This document shows positions 1 to 7,779 of a stretch of DNA of 53,430 nucleotides, one piece after another; the stretch's first letter is position 1; every line of letters starts with the position of its first letter. The stretch covers positions 1 to 53,430 of the forward strand of contig JAKABO010000014.1 of NCBI GenBank assembly GCA_021796835.1. The letters run 5' to 3'. Under the pieces are notes generated by a model. The model was not told where the DNA came from. It searched no databases and worked only from the letters and a program-made list of their open reading frames with translations. Both the position numbers and the translations under genes were made by a program. The DNA comes from Pseudomonadota bacterium. Lineage in GTDB: Bacteria; Pseudomonadota; Gammaproteobacteria; Burkholderiales; Ferrovaceae.

Positions 1-55
1 TTTCAGTTTTCCCTGACGGTCGGGGTGGGGGGGCTGGAAATGCTGGTGCAGCGCC

Positions 56-1525
56 TCATGTGAAGATGACGTCGTACTGTTCCTGGTTGGGATCGTTCGA
101 GGTCTGCAGGGTGATGGGTTTCCCGATGAAGTCGCTGACATTGGCCAGCGTCTGGGATTCCTCGTCCAGAAAGAGGTCGGTGACCAGCGGGTGGGCGATG
201 ATGCGAAACTCCCGGGCGTCGTACTGGCGGGCAACGCGCACGATCTCGCGCAGGATTTCATAACACACGGTCTGCGGGGTCTTGAGTTGGGCGCTGCCCC
301 TGCAACAGGGGCAGGGTTCGCACAGCACATGGGCCAGGCTTTCACGCGTGCGCTTGCGGGTCAGTTCGATCAGGCCCAGGGAAGTAAACCCGTTGACCGT
401 GATGCGGGTGCGGTCCCGTGCCAATGCCTTGCGAAATTCCTCGAGAATGGCCTGCCGGTGTTCTTCCGTATCCATGTCGATGAAATCGACGATGATGATG
501 CCCCCCAGATTGCGCAGGCGCAGTTGACGCGCAACGGCGTGGGCTGCCTCGAGGTTGGTCTTGAAAACGGTTTCATCGAAGTTGCGGTGCCCCACGAAAC
601 CGCCGGTGTTGATGTCGATGGTGGTCATGGCTTCGGTCTGGTCGATGATCAGGTAGCCGCCTGATTTCAGGTCGACCCGACGTGACAGGGCCTTTTCGAT
701 TTCTTCTTCGACGCCGAACAGGTCGAAGAGCGGGCGGGCTCCGCTGTAATGCTCCAGGAAGGGAAGCGCCTGCGGGCAATAATGTTGGGCAAACTCCACC
801 AGTTTGGCGTGATTCTCCCGGGAATCCACCATGATCCGGTCGGTATCCTCCATGACGAAGTCGCGGATGACCCGCTGTCCCAGGCTGAGGTCCTGATACA
901 GAAGGTAGGGGGCCGTGGCCTGACGACAGGCTGACTGCAATTCGGTCCAGAGTTGGGTCAGGTACTCCAGGTCATGTCGGAGTTCCTTGTCAGAGGTGGA
1001 TTCGGCCACGGTTCGGACGATGAATCCGCCCTGGGTGCAACTGGGAATCAGGTTCTGAAGGCGTTCGCGCAGGATTTGCCGCTCATCTTCACTTTCGATC
1101 CGTTGCGAGACGCCGATATGATTTTCCTGGGGGAGATAGACCAGATAACGGCCCGCGATGCTGATCTGGGTGGAGAGACGGGCGCCCTTGGTGCCGATGG
1201 GGTCCTTGATGACCTGAACCAGGAGGGTTTGACCTTCTGAAAGGGTCTTTTCGATGGGGCACGGGGGGTTGTCCACATGCCGCGGGGTCCAGATGTCGCC
1301 GACGTGGAGGAAAGCCGCCCGTTCCAGCCCCAGGTTGACGAAGGCCGATTGCATGCCCGGCAGGATGCGGGCCACCCGTCCCCAGTAGATGTTGCCCACG
1401 ATACCCCGCGCCGAGGACCGTTCGACGTGAATTTCCTGGGGAACGCCCAGTTCCATGATGGCCACGCGGGTTTCCTGAGGGGTGATGTTGACCAGGATCT
1501 GATTGTTCACGGGCGTCTTCCTCAA
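56..1525 (-). CDS. rng: Ribonuclease G (RNase E/G family endoribonuclease)
   Basis: 489 residues, the usual RNase G length, without the long C-terminal scaffold of RNase E. An S1-like RNA-binding region occupies about residues 38-130. The two acidic metal-binding segments are present (MTTIDINTG and IIIVDFIDMD), as is the cysteine-rich Zn-link region (CEPCPCC). The family makes single-strand endonucleolytic cuts in 16S rRNA precursors and some mRNAs in the cytoplasm. The start is a TTG at 1523-1525 that overlaps the stop of rlmH in a TTGA tetranucleotide; no ATG in frame fits better. It is the last gene seen in the proA-nadD-rsfS-rlmH-rng operon. The maf gene that often sits between rlmH and rng in related bacteria is absent here. 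Confidence 0.96.
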   Translation of the reverse strand: MRKTPVNNQILVNITPQETRVAIMELGVPQEIHVERSSARGIVGNIYWGRVARILPGMQSAFVNLGLERAAFLHVGDIWTPRHVDNPPCPIEKTLSEGQTLLVQVIKDPIGTKGARLSTQISIAGRYLVYLPQENHIGVSQRIESEDERQILRERLQNLIPSCTQGGFIVRTVAESTSDKELRHDLEYLTQLWTELQSACRQATAPYLLYQDLSLGQRVIRDFVMEDTDRIMVDSRENHAKLVEFAQHYCPQALPFLEHYSGARPLFDLFGVEEEIEKALSRRVDLKSGGYLIIDQTEAMTTIDINTGGFVGHRNFDETVFKTNLEAAHAVARQLRLRNLGGIIIVDFIDMDTEEHRQAILEEFRKALARDRTRITVNGFTSLGLIELTRKRTRESLAHVLCEPCPCCRGSAQLKTPQTVCYEILREIVRVARQYDAREFRIIAHPLVTDLFLDEESQTLANVSDFIGKPITLQTSNDPNQEQYDVIFT

Positions 1526-1992
1526 CTGTCTCGATGATAGGGGTGACCTTTCAGGATCATGACGGCACGGTAGAGTTGTTCCACCATCAATACGCGCGCC
1601 AGACCATGGGGCAAGGTCATACGCGAGAGCGCCAGCGGCGCGCGCGAGTGCTCAAAAATGCGGGGATGAAGGCCGTCGGCACTGCCGATCACAAAGGCCA
1701 GCGAGTCCCCGGCCTGCTGGGCTTGCTCCAGTTTCCCGGCCAGTTCCAGGGTGGTCCAGAGGGCGCCCCGTTCATCCAGTGCATGGAAGGGGGTATTGCC
1801 CAGGGCGGCCAGAAGATCGTCTGCCTCCCGGGCCAGCAGTTGGGTGCGCGTGCGCCCGTCCTGGCGGGGGGCGGCCTTCAGCTCCACCACCTCCAGGGGG
1901 AATTCCCGGGGCATGCGTGCCTGGTAGGTCCGGGAAGCATCGGTGACCCAGGCGGGCATGCGCTGGCCCAGGGTGAGCAGGCGCAATTTCAA
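1522..1992 (-). CDS. rlmH: 23S rRNA pseudouridine-1915 N3-methyltransferase RlmH (SPOUT family)
   Basis: RlmH methylates pseudouridine 1915 in helix 69 of 23S rRNA. I place the start at TTG 1990-1992, giving 156 residues beginning (M)KLRLLTLGQRMPAW, which matches the family length and N-terminus. The open frame continues upstream to 2043, but the extra residues do not look like the family and lie inside rsfS. The C-terminal SAM-binding SPOUT knot is recognisable (FVIGSADGL, then LSRMTLPHGLARVLMVEQLYRA). The TTG overlaps the rsfS stop as TTGA, and the gene's own stop overlaps the rng TTG in the same way, suggesting translational coupling. No strong ribosome-binding site precedes the TTG. Confidence 0.95.
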   Translation of the reverse strand: MKLRLLTLGQRMPAWVTDASRTYQARMPREFPLEVVELKAAPRQDGRTRTQLLAREADDLLAALGNTPFHALDERGALWTTLELAGKLEQAQQAGDSLAFVIGSADGLHPRIFEHSRAPLALSRMTLPHGLARVLMVEQLYRAVMILKGHPYHRDS

Positions 1993-2411
1993 GGAGCGGG
2001 GTCCCCGACCTGGGGCGATGCCGGCCTGAGGGGGCCTTTCCACAGGGAAGACAGGTCATAGAAATCACGAACGGTAGGCTGCATGAGATGGACGATGATG
2101 TTGCCCAGATCCACCAGGATCCATTCGCCGCTTCGCAGGCCTTCCATGCCCAGAACCCTTGCTCCGGCGTTCCGCACTTCGTCGGCCACATGGTGTGCCA
2201 GCGCGCGGGTCTGGCGGGTGGAATCGGCGCTCGCGATGACCAGGGTGTCGAACAGACTGGTCAGCGCACGAACATCCAGCACTTCGATATTCTTCGCCTT
2301 GATGTCTTCGAGAGCGTTGAGTACGGTGGGCAGCAGGGAACCTGAAACGGCGGGCGAGGAAACGGGTTCCGGGGAACCCGAGGGGACGGAGGGAGACAGG
2401 GATGCGTTCAT
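1989..2411 (-). CDS. rsfS: Ribosomal silencing factor RsfS (Iojap family)
   Basis: 140 residues. The first 25 or so are Ser/Pro-rich and poorly conserved; the Iojap/RsfS fold follows, with VLDVRALTSLFDTLVIASA, then STRQTRALAHHVADEV, then GEWILVDLGNIIVHLMQ and RDFYDLSSLW. The family binds ribosomal protein L14 and blocks 30S/50S joining under starvation. The start ATG overlaps the nadD stop in ATGA. It sits between nadD and rlmH, the normal order in many proteobacteria. Confidence 0.95.
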   Translation of the reverse strand: MNASLSPSVPSGSPEPVSSPAVSGSLLPTVLNALEDIKAKNIEVLDVRALTSLFDTLVIASADSTRQTRALAHHVADEVRNAGARVLGMEGLRSGEWILVDLGNIIVHLMQPTVRDFYDLSSLWKGPLRPASPQVGDPAP

Positions 2412-3061
2412 GAGCGGGGGCGGTATAAGTGGTGGGTTTCGATGTAATTCAATACAGGCGGGGGCAACAAATCCTCCAGCGAGGAGAGGGAGTGGGCCAG
2501 GGCGTGGCGGATCTGGGTCGAGGAAATGGGGACGGGGGGCATTTCAAGGCGAATCATCCGTCCGCCCGGCGAGTTCTGGAGTTCTGCCACACTGCCCTGC
2601 CGCGCATCCCAGGCTTCGCGCAGAGGGGGGCTGAGGTGTTCGACGGGCAGGTCGAACCCCGGGCGGCACAGCACGACCACATGGGCCAGTTCGAGCACCC
2701 GCGTCCATTCCTTCCAGGTGGGGAGGTTGAGGAAGGCATCGCTGCCCAGGATCAGGCAAAAGGGTTGGTCGCTGCCATAGGATGCGTGCAGTTCCTCGAG
2801 CGTGTCCAGGGTGTACGTCGGGGTAGGACGGCGGACCTCCCGCGCATCCACCTCGATGAAGGGTTGCTGGACCACGGCCAGTTCGGCCATGTGCAGACGG
2901 TCTTCGGCGGAAGCGCGCGGTTGCCGTTGCCAGGGAAACCCGGCCGGGATCAGCAGGACCTTGGACAGATCCAGTTGGGCGCGGGCGAATCGGGCCATGG
3001 CCAGGTGCCCATCATGGATCGGGTCGAAGGTCCCGCCCAGTACACCAATCATGGATTTCAT
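2408..3061 (-). CDS. nadD: Nicotinate-mononucleotide adenylyltransferase NadD
   Basis: 217 residues. The nucleotidyltransferase motif [12 protein letters not shown] lies at about residues 9-20 and the C-terminal ISSTxxR motif appears as [11 protein letters not shown]. The enzyme converts nicotinate mononucleotide plus ATP to deamido-NAD in NAD synthesis. The first ATG overlaps the proA stop (ATGA); an internal Met four codons in is a possible alternative start. The gene is part of the proA-to-rng operon. Confidence 0.96.
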   Translation of the reverse strand: MKSMIGVLGGTFDPIHDGHLAMARFARAQLDLSKVLLIPAGFPWQRQPRASAEDRLHMAELAVVQQPFIEVDAREVRRPTPTYTLDTLEELHASYGSDQPFCLILGSDAFLNLPTWKEWTRVLELAHVVVLCRPGFDLPVEHLSPPLREAWDARQGSVAELQNSPGGRMIRLEMPPVPISSTQIRHALAHSLSSLEDLLPPPVLNYIETHHLYRPRS

Positions 3062-4323
3062 CCGGTGCGGATTTCCCCGTGCCCCAGCACGATATATTTC
3101 TGGCTGGTCAATCCTTCCAGGCCAACGGGGCCGCGTGCATGCAGTTTGTCCGTGGAAATGCCGATTTCCGCCCCCAATCCGTATTCAAAACCATCGGCAA
3201 AGCGGGTGGAGGCATTGACCATGACGGAACTGGAATCCACTTCGCGCAGGAAACGTTGGGCATGTTCCCAATGGTTGGTGAGAATGGCATCGGTATGCTG
3301 GGAACCGTAGCGGGCAATATGGTCGAGGGCGGCGTCCAGGTCGGGCACGACCCGAATGGACAGGATCGGGGCCAGGTATTCGGTGGACCAGTCTTCCTCG
3401 GTGGCGGGAAGGGCCTGGGGAACCAGCGCGCAGGTCGTTTCGTCGCCCCGCAGTTCCACGCCTTTGGCCAGATACAGGGCGGCGAGGGGGGGCAGGAGGG
3501 ACGGGGCGATGGCCTGGTGCACCAGAAGGGTTTCCATGGTGTTGCAGGTGCCATAGCGTTGGGTCTTGGCATTGTCCGCCACGCGCAGGGCCATGGGAAT
3601 GTCCGCGTCGGCATCGACATAAGTGTGGCAGACGCCATGCAGGTGTTTCAGGACTGGCACCCGGGCCAGGGCTGAAATGCGCTCGATCAGTCCTTTTCCG
3701 CCCCGCGGGACGACCACATCCACCCACTGGGTCAGGGTGACCAGAATGTCCACGGCGGCCCGGTCGGTCATGGGCAAGACCTGGATCAGGTCGGCGGGGA
3801 GCTGGGCAGACTCCAGTCCTTCATGCAGGGCGCGGGCAATGGTCTGGTTGGAATGGTGCGCTTCGGAACCGCCGCGCAGGAGACAGGCATTGCCCGCCTT
3901 GAGGCAGAGGCCGGCGGCATCGGCGGTGACATTGGGACGGGACTCGTAAATGATGGCGATGACGCCGAGCGGAACCCGCATTTGCCCCACCTCGATGCCC
4001 GAGGGACGGCGGGTCAACCCGTTGATCGCACCTACCGGATCAGGCAGGTCCGCAATCTGTTCCAGGCCAATGGCCATGGCTTCGATGGATTTGACGGTCA
4101 GGGTGAGGCGTTCGATGAAGGCTGCATCCTGCCCATGAGCCCGGGCATTGGCCACGTCCTGTGCATTGGCTTGCAGAAGTTTTTCCTGATCCCGGCGCAG
4201 AATCCGGGCCGCCGCGCGCAGCGCCTGATTTTTTGCCGCCGTGCTGGCGCGTGCACCGAGCCGGGCGGCCTGACGGGCCCGCTGCCCCAAAGCATCGAGT
4301 TGAGCGAGAAGTGCTGCGTTCAT
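3058..4323 (-). CDS. proA: Gamma-glutamyl phosphate reductase ProA
   Basis: 421 residues, full length for ProA, an aldehyde dehydrogenase-superfamily enzyme that reduces gamma-glutamyl phosphate to glutamate semialdehyde in proline synthesis. Diagnostic segments are [23 protein letters not shown], recognised by its IYESRPNVT core, the LLRGGSEA loop, the catalytic cysteine in [12 protein letters not shown] and the C-terminal [13 protein letters not shown]. It is the first gene of the operon running to rng and overlaps nadD by 4 nt. Confidence 0.97.
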   Translation of the reverse strand: MNAALLAQLDALGQRARQAARLGARASTAAKNQALRAAARILRRDQEKLLQANAQDVANARAHGQDAAFIERLTLTVKSIEAMAIGLEQIADLPDPVGAINGLTRRPSGIEVGQMRVPLGVIAIIYESRPNVTADAAGLCLKAGNACLLRGGSEAHHSNQTIARALHEGLESAQLPADLIQVLPMTDRAAVDILVTLTQWVDVVVPRGGKGLIERISALARVPVLKHLHGVCHTYVDADADIPMALRVADNAKTQRYGTCNTMETLLVHQAIAPSLLPPLAALYLAKGVELRGDETTCALVPQALPATEEDWSTEYLAPILSIRVVPDLDAALDHIARYGSQHTDAILTNHWEHAQRFLREVDSSSVMVNASTRFADGFEYGLGAEIGISTDKLHARGPVGLEGLTSQKYIVLGHGEIRTG

Positions 4324-4364
4324 GAGCCGAGATACCCAAAAATATGATGTGGATTCACGACGCC

Positions 4365-4393
4365 ATTATAGGAGGTTACGGCTCTTTCCGCCA
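4365..4393 (-). promoter_or_regulatory. Possible sigma70 promoter for the proA-rng operon
   Basis: Reading the minus strand, a perfect TATAAT lies at 4370-4365, about 42 nt upstream of the proA ATG. A weak -35 (TGGCGG, 4393-4388) sits 17 bp further up. The rest of the 4324-4581 gap has no gene I can support. Confidence 0.4.
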
Positions 4394-4581
4394 TGAGCCT
4401 GCATCGATGCGGGTCTGCCCATTATCCCGGGAAGTCCGGAAAGCCTGCACCACCTCGGCGCGCAATGCGCTCAGGGTTTCGGTTTCTTGGTGGTCTCAGC
4501 AGAGTAGGTGCCACGCCGATCAGGTTGCCCCAGTGGGCCTTGCACAGTCGCTTGTTGAGACGTTGCCGGGTCAATTGAATT

Positions 4582-5604
4582 TCATTGTGGTGATTGCCCT
4601 GCATTGGCTTTCTGCTGAATTGCTCGGCAGCGCTCCAGCAGAGCGTCGAAAGGTTCGGCATCATCGAGAAACAAACCGTCATCGACCATGTGCTGATAGT
4701 CGGCGGCCAATTTGGCCAACGCATCGTCAGCAGGTACAAGTTGGAGTTCACCTGCGACGGCAGCGTGATAGTCGATGACCTCGCCAAGGGTATTCTTTTC
4801 TGCAAAGAACACGCTCTTGTGTTCGGCAACTGCGCGGGCGAGGGCTTTGTCCGCGATGGCAGCATCGGCGAAGCCGGTGGCATCCAGTCTCGTCACATCG
4901 TGCCAGTGACGCGCGAAGCGGTCACCACCCCGAAATTCGCCCTGCGCGCAGAAAACGTGAATCGCTGTGGCTTTCTCCCAGAAGGTGCGCTCGGCGCGCA
5001 TGACCTTCGGCGTCGCAGTTGGAAACTCCACGCCTTGCAGACAGGTAGCTGCATCGCAGTGGATGGCGCGCGGTTCGCTGGGCTCGCCGGTGGAGCGGGC
5101 GCCGAACTCCAACATGACTGCGGGCGCGACATAGCCGGTGCCGGTGACCAGTGGTGTGTAGTCGATGAATACTTTATCGCTCACGGCTCGCACGGTTGCC
5201 GGTAGGTCATACTGCTCAAGGTCGTGCCTGAGACGTGGCACGATCTCGGCGGCGACCCAGTCCGACAGGCGCGCACGAATCTCCTTGCTCCACTTCTTCT
5301 CCTGGCTCTTGCTGGCTGGCAGTGGCGCCTCCGCATCGCCCACCAGATCGCTGGCAATGGTGCGGATATCGTGAGTCAGATCCACGTCTTCGGAGAAGCG
5401 CCGGATGACGCCATAAGCCTTCGATAAGGACGTGCCGCCTTTGAATACCAAGCGGTCCGCGTAGGGGCCGGTAAAGAGGTGTCGCAGCGACCAGACCACC
5501 CAGATGTCTTTTTCCAGCAGATGGGGCAGCAGGCCCGATACGTTGGCTGCGGCGTTGAGCGCGTCCAAGCGGTCGGCGGTGGAAAGATGGAAGAACTCAG
5601 CCAT
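4582..5604 (-). CDS. AbiEii/AbiGii-type nucleotidyltransferase toxin
   Basis: 340 residues with the hallmarks of the AbiEii nucleotidyltransferase fold: LVFKGGTSLSKAYG followed by RRFSEDVDL, where GGTSLSK contacts NTP and the DxD-like DVD is the metal site. Characterised members of the family add nucleotides to tRNA or other targets and cause growth arrest. The start overlaps the stop of the upstream AbiEi-like gene by 8 nt, the normal antitoxin-then-toxin order. The pair lies in a patch of toxin-antitoxin genes between proA and tRNA-Glu, unlike the housekeeping neighbours, so recent transfer is likely (inference). Confidence 0.88.
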   Translation of the reverse strand: MAEFFHLSTADRLDALNAAANVSGLLPHLLEKDIWVVWSLRHLFTGPYADRLVFKGGTSLSKAYGVIRRFSEDVDLTHDIRTIASDLVGDAEAPLPASKSQEKKWSKEIRARLSDWVAAEIVPRLRHDLEQYDLPATVRAVSDKVFIDYTPLVTGTGYVAPAVMLEFGARSTGEPSEPRAIHCDAATCLQGVEFPTATPKVMRAERTFWEKATAIHVFCAQGEFRGGDRFARHWHDVTRLDATGFADAAIADKALARAVAEHKSVFFAEKNTLGEVIDYHAAVAGELQLVPADDALAKLAADYQHMVDDGLFLDDAEPFDALLERCRAIQQKANAGQSPQ

Positions 5605-6193
5605 GGGTCACCAGGGCACTGATCTCTTGGGCCATCCACGTTGGCAGGCGCGACCGCGCCGACACGATTTCTTTCAACTCTGATGGCGGCAGTTTAGCGC
5701 GCAACTTTCGGATCGCTTCTCCGGCCTTTTTCGGGCCCAGCCAAGCCAGTGCCCGCACCACTTCGCCGGCAGCTTGCCCAGGAAAGATCAGTTGCCAAAT
5801 CGGCGCGTGCCGGAACTCGACCACCTGCGCGCCCAATTTTAAGCGGCGGTTGGGGCCGGACGTGAGATAGACCGCCCGCATCGGCACCTGCGTGGTCAAG
5901 CCCAGCGCGTTGGCGGCAGCGGCACCGTGCGACACGATGGTTTCCCCGCGCTGGTTCGCCAAGCCTTCGATCATTTTGACGGCCGATGGCGCACGGGTAC
6001 CAAAGCGGCTTTCGACGGGCAGGACATAAATACCGCGGCCAGCGCGCAGCAGGGCGCCGCGCTGCACCAAGCGGGATAACACCTGATCTACGGCTGCGCG
6101 ACTGCCCAGATGCAACAGTTCTTTGGCGACCAAAGGGGTACCCTCCGGCAATCCGGCGGCGTGCTCCAGAACTTGTTTGGCGAGGGTCTGCAT
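5597..6193 (-). CDS. AbiEi-like antitoxin / DUF6088-family transcriptional regulator
   Basis: 198 residues. The N-terminal part (about 1-60) looks like a winged helix: a helix pair with SRAAVDQVLSRLVQRGAL followed by a wing around RAGRGIYVLP. The middle (GETIVSHGAAAANALGLTTQ) matches the DUF6088/AbiEi pattern. Such proteins repress their own operon and neutralise the AbiEii toxin encoded immediately downstream, here overlapping by 8 nt. The ATG at 6191-6193 is the only sensible start. Confidence 0.82.
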   Translation of the reverse strand: MQTLAKQVLEHAAGLPEGTPLVAKELLHLGSRAAVDQVLSRLVQRGALLRAGRGIYVLPVESRFGTRAPSAVKMIEGLANQRGETIVSHGAAAANALGLTTQVPMRAVYLTSGPNRRLKLGAQVVEFRHAPIWQLIFPGQAAGEVVRALAWLGPKKAGEAIRKLRAKLPPSELKEIVSARSRLPTWMAQEISALVTHG

Positions 6194-6305
6194 GGCGATA
6201 TTTCCTGACTGATAGAATTATGAGGCTACTTCTGACACTTTGCAAGGCCCTGTTCCAACTTTCATCCTTCACACTACGATGTGCACCGCGCGCTAACCTG
6301 TTCCC

Positions 6306-6497
6306 TCAAATCAATGCGGACAATGCGGCTTCGGGGACCTTGTTAAGCACTTTAAAAAGTGCCCTGGCCGCTCCTGTTGGTTGGCGTTTTCCTTGCTCTC
6401 AATTTCGAATCGTTTCAAGCGAAACATCGATGCGTTGCGAAAACTCAAGTTGACTCAGGCCCAGATGTGGTCCCAAACGTGAGCGCGATCCTGCAGC
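6306..6497 (-). pseudogene. XRE/HigA-type antitoxin, C-terminal remnant with a nonsense codon
   Basis: Read on the minus strand, this stretch gives RLGPHLGLSQLEFSQRIDV, then SLETIRN, a TGA stop (6401-6399), then EQGKRQPTGAARALFKVLN and a final stop at 6308-6306. This is the helix-turn-helix and tail of a HigA/MqsA-like antitoxin in which the expected Trp codon (TGG, in NWEQGKRQPTG) has become TGA. The 5' end is missing and is replaced by the toxin fragment that overlaps it. Broken gene. Confidence 0.7.
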
Positions 6498-6523
6498 GCT
6501 TCAGGCGTCCAAACGACTCTCAC
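6455..6523 (-). pseudogene. ParE/RelE-type toxin, N-terminal remnant
   Basis: A GTG start at 6523-6521 opens a 22-codon frame, (M)RVVWTPEALQDRAHVWDHI, then stop. The string matches the start of ParE/RelE toxins, which normally run to about 95 residues. The GTG overlaps the stop of the preceding antitoxin fragment as GTGA, the arrangement of an intact ParDE pair. The rest of the toxin is gone and the sequence passes directly into a different antitoxin remnant. Confidence 0.62.
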
Positions 6524-6609
6524 GCCTGCTTCGTCACGGCAGCACGCCGAGCGGCGAACGTGGCTTCAACCTCTTCGGCTTTGAGGCCAACGGTTCGGAT
6601 TGCGAGCAT
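6520..6609 (-). pseudogene. ParD/CopG-type antitoxin, C-terminal remnant
   Basis: The 29-codon frame ends EEVEATFAARRAAVTKQA, which resembles the tail of ParD-family antitoxins (EVEAxFAARRA). The DNA-binding ribbon-helix-helix part is absent. It is coupled by a GTGA overlap to the ParE fragment. The ATG at 6609 may not be a true start. Confidence 0.45.
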
Positions 6610-6751
6610 CGTGCAACACAGCTAAAATGTGTACGAGATCACACCCCGCACCGCATAAAACAGACCATTTCGTACCACTCTTGAGCCTCTCTTCAGTTGG
6701 CCCGTTCGAATATCGTCCAACCTTGTTTGTTTCGAATATTATAGATTATAT

Positions 6752-6780
6752 TTGACACAGCCATTTCTTGTTTATACAAT
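6752..6780 (+). promoter_or_regulatory. Near-consensus sigma70 promoter of the brnTA remnant
   Basis: TTGACA (6752-6757) and TACAAT (6775-6780) are separated by exactly 17 bp. Transcription would begin near 6787, at or just before the brnT ATG (6788), so the message would be almost leaderless. The AT-rich stretch 6725-6750 upstream could act as an UP element. BrnA-type antitoxins autorepress their own promoter, but I see no defined operator. Confidence 0.65.
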
Positions 6781-6787
6781 AAAGAAG

Positions 6788-6934
6788 ATGCGCTATGAAT
6801 TTGACCCAGCCAAAACAGGTTACATCGGCCACCGCCTGCATGTGATGGTGTTCTGCCTTCGCGCCGAGACTGTACGCGTCATAAGCTTGCGCAAGGCCAA
6901 CCCAAGAGAGGTGAAAATCTATGCCGAAACTTAA
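6788..6934 (+). pseudogene. brnT: BrnT-type ribonuclease toxin with internal deletion
   Basis: The 48-residue product begins MRYEFDPAK, the typical BrnT N-terminus, and ends ETVRVISLRKANPREVKIY, the typical C-terminus. Intact BrnT is about 90 residues. The middle, roughly 40 residues that include the catalytic region, is missing and replaced by GYIGHRLHVMVFCLRA. The frame remains open and overlaps brnA by 14 nt as in complete modules. The deletion almost certainly abolishes toxicity. An in-frame TTG at 6752 lies inside the promoter and is unlikely to be used. Confidence 0.7.
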
Positions 6935-7259
6935 ACCTGGGACGATCATCCCCACGCTCGATGAGACCGTGGCCATCGATGCGGGTATTGCGTCTGACTC
7001 TGATGCTCGTGAACTTGAGACCGAATGGTTTTCACAAGCCAAACCCGCCAGCGAAGCATTTGCGCCTGAAACCTATACCGCGCTGGTCGCCATGAAACGC
7101 CCACGCGGTCGCCCAAAGGCAGACGAAACCAAGGTCTTCACCGCGATTCGTCTGGATGCCGATCTTTTGGAAGCCTTCAAGGCCACCGGAAAGGGCTGGC
7201 AGACCCGCGTGAATGCTGCCCTGCGTCAGTACATTGCAGAACATCCTATTATCCGATAA
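6921..7259 (+). CDS. brnA: BrnA antitoxin
   Basis: 112 residues. The C-terminal half carries the BrnA signature: KRPRGRPKADETKVFTAIRL, then DADLLEAFKATGKGWQTRVN and AALRQYI, a ribbon-helix-helix DNA-binding module. BrnA binds BrnT and represses the operon. It appears intact although its partner toxin is internally deleted. It starts inside the brnT 3' end with a sensible ribosome-binding site (AGAGG at 6905-6909). Confidence 0.85.
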   Translation: MPKLKPGTIIPTLDETVAIDAGIASDSDARELETEWFSQAKPASEAFAPETYTALVAMKRPRGRPKADETKVFTAIRLDADLLEAFKATGKGWQTRVNAALRQYIAEHPIIR

Positions 7260-7281
7260 TCATTGCCACATACTCCAGGCC

Positions 7282-7404
7282 ATGGATAAGGCTGGCATGG
7301 AAACTCTAGCCGAAGAAGAAAAGGTTCAAAAATCCCTCAGTCGCGTGACTGAGAAAGATGTGCGGAACCTGCTCAAGCGGTATCCGAAAACCTTGAAGCA
7401 TTAG
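7282..7404 (+). CDS. Small hypothetical ORF, 40 residues
   Basis: A frame starting at ATG 7282 encodes a charged, probably helical peptide (AEEEKVQKSLSRVTEKD and so on). I recognise no family, and no clear ribosome-binding site precedes it. It could be the remains of a longer gene in this decayed patch. Between it and the tRNA (7405-7510) I see nothing. Confidence 0.15.
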   Translation: MDKAGMETLAEEEKVQKSLSRVTEKDVRNLLKRYPKTLKH

Positions 7405-7510
7405 ATCAGAGCCGGGTTCAAGACTTCATCCATGGGGTGGTGGCGTCCGTCATTCTGGACCCGGAGACCCGTACAGGCGAGATTAGATACCGTCTCGATT
7501 GGGGTTTTGC

Positions 7511-7586
7511 TGGCGTCCCCACGGGGATTCGAACCCCGGTTACCGCCGTGAAAGGGCGATGTCCTAGGCCTCTAGACGATGGGGAC
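7511..7586 (-). tRNA. tRNA-Glu (anticodon TTC)
   Basis: Read on the minus strand, the acceptor stem GTCCCC/GGGGAC pairs completely, the anticodon loop reads CTTTCAC (anticodon TTC), the T-arm has GGTTCGAATCC, and a 3' CCA is encoded (7513-7511). The length is 76 nt. The 3' end points towards the toxin-antitoxin patch 4324-7510, so it could be an integration site, although I found no second copy of the tRNA 3' end. Confidence 0.96.
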
Positions 7587-7779
7587 AGACACCTCGAAAG
7601 GTCAACATCTTTTGATCGATGTTGTAGAGAAGCGCAATTCTATCTGACTTTTACCGGTTTGCCAAGAGGGTGTGAGCAGTGTTGTCGGCGCGAAGTGAAA
7701 ATGTTCGATTTTCCTGTTTCTGGCGCCAGTCTGGAATTTTCGGACAGGTCCTGTGGTGGTCGAAACTCCCCTGCTGGCT

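Noticed and set aside
3-59. Short minus-strand frame of 18 codons overlapping the rng stop as ATGA
   Set aside because: The product is Pro/Ser-rich without any recognisable family, and the window edge prevents checking what follows; probably untranslated downstream sequence.
1993-2043. Longer N-terminus for RlmH
   Set aside because: The additional 17 residues lie inside rsfS, are not family-like, and the TTG at 1992 gives the expected length and N-terminus.
4344-4580. Plus-strand frames upstream of proA
   Set aside because: No ribosome-binding site, no family resemblance, and composition like non-coding or antisense sequence.
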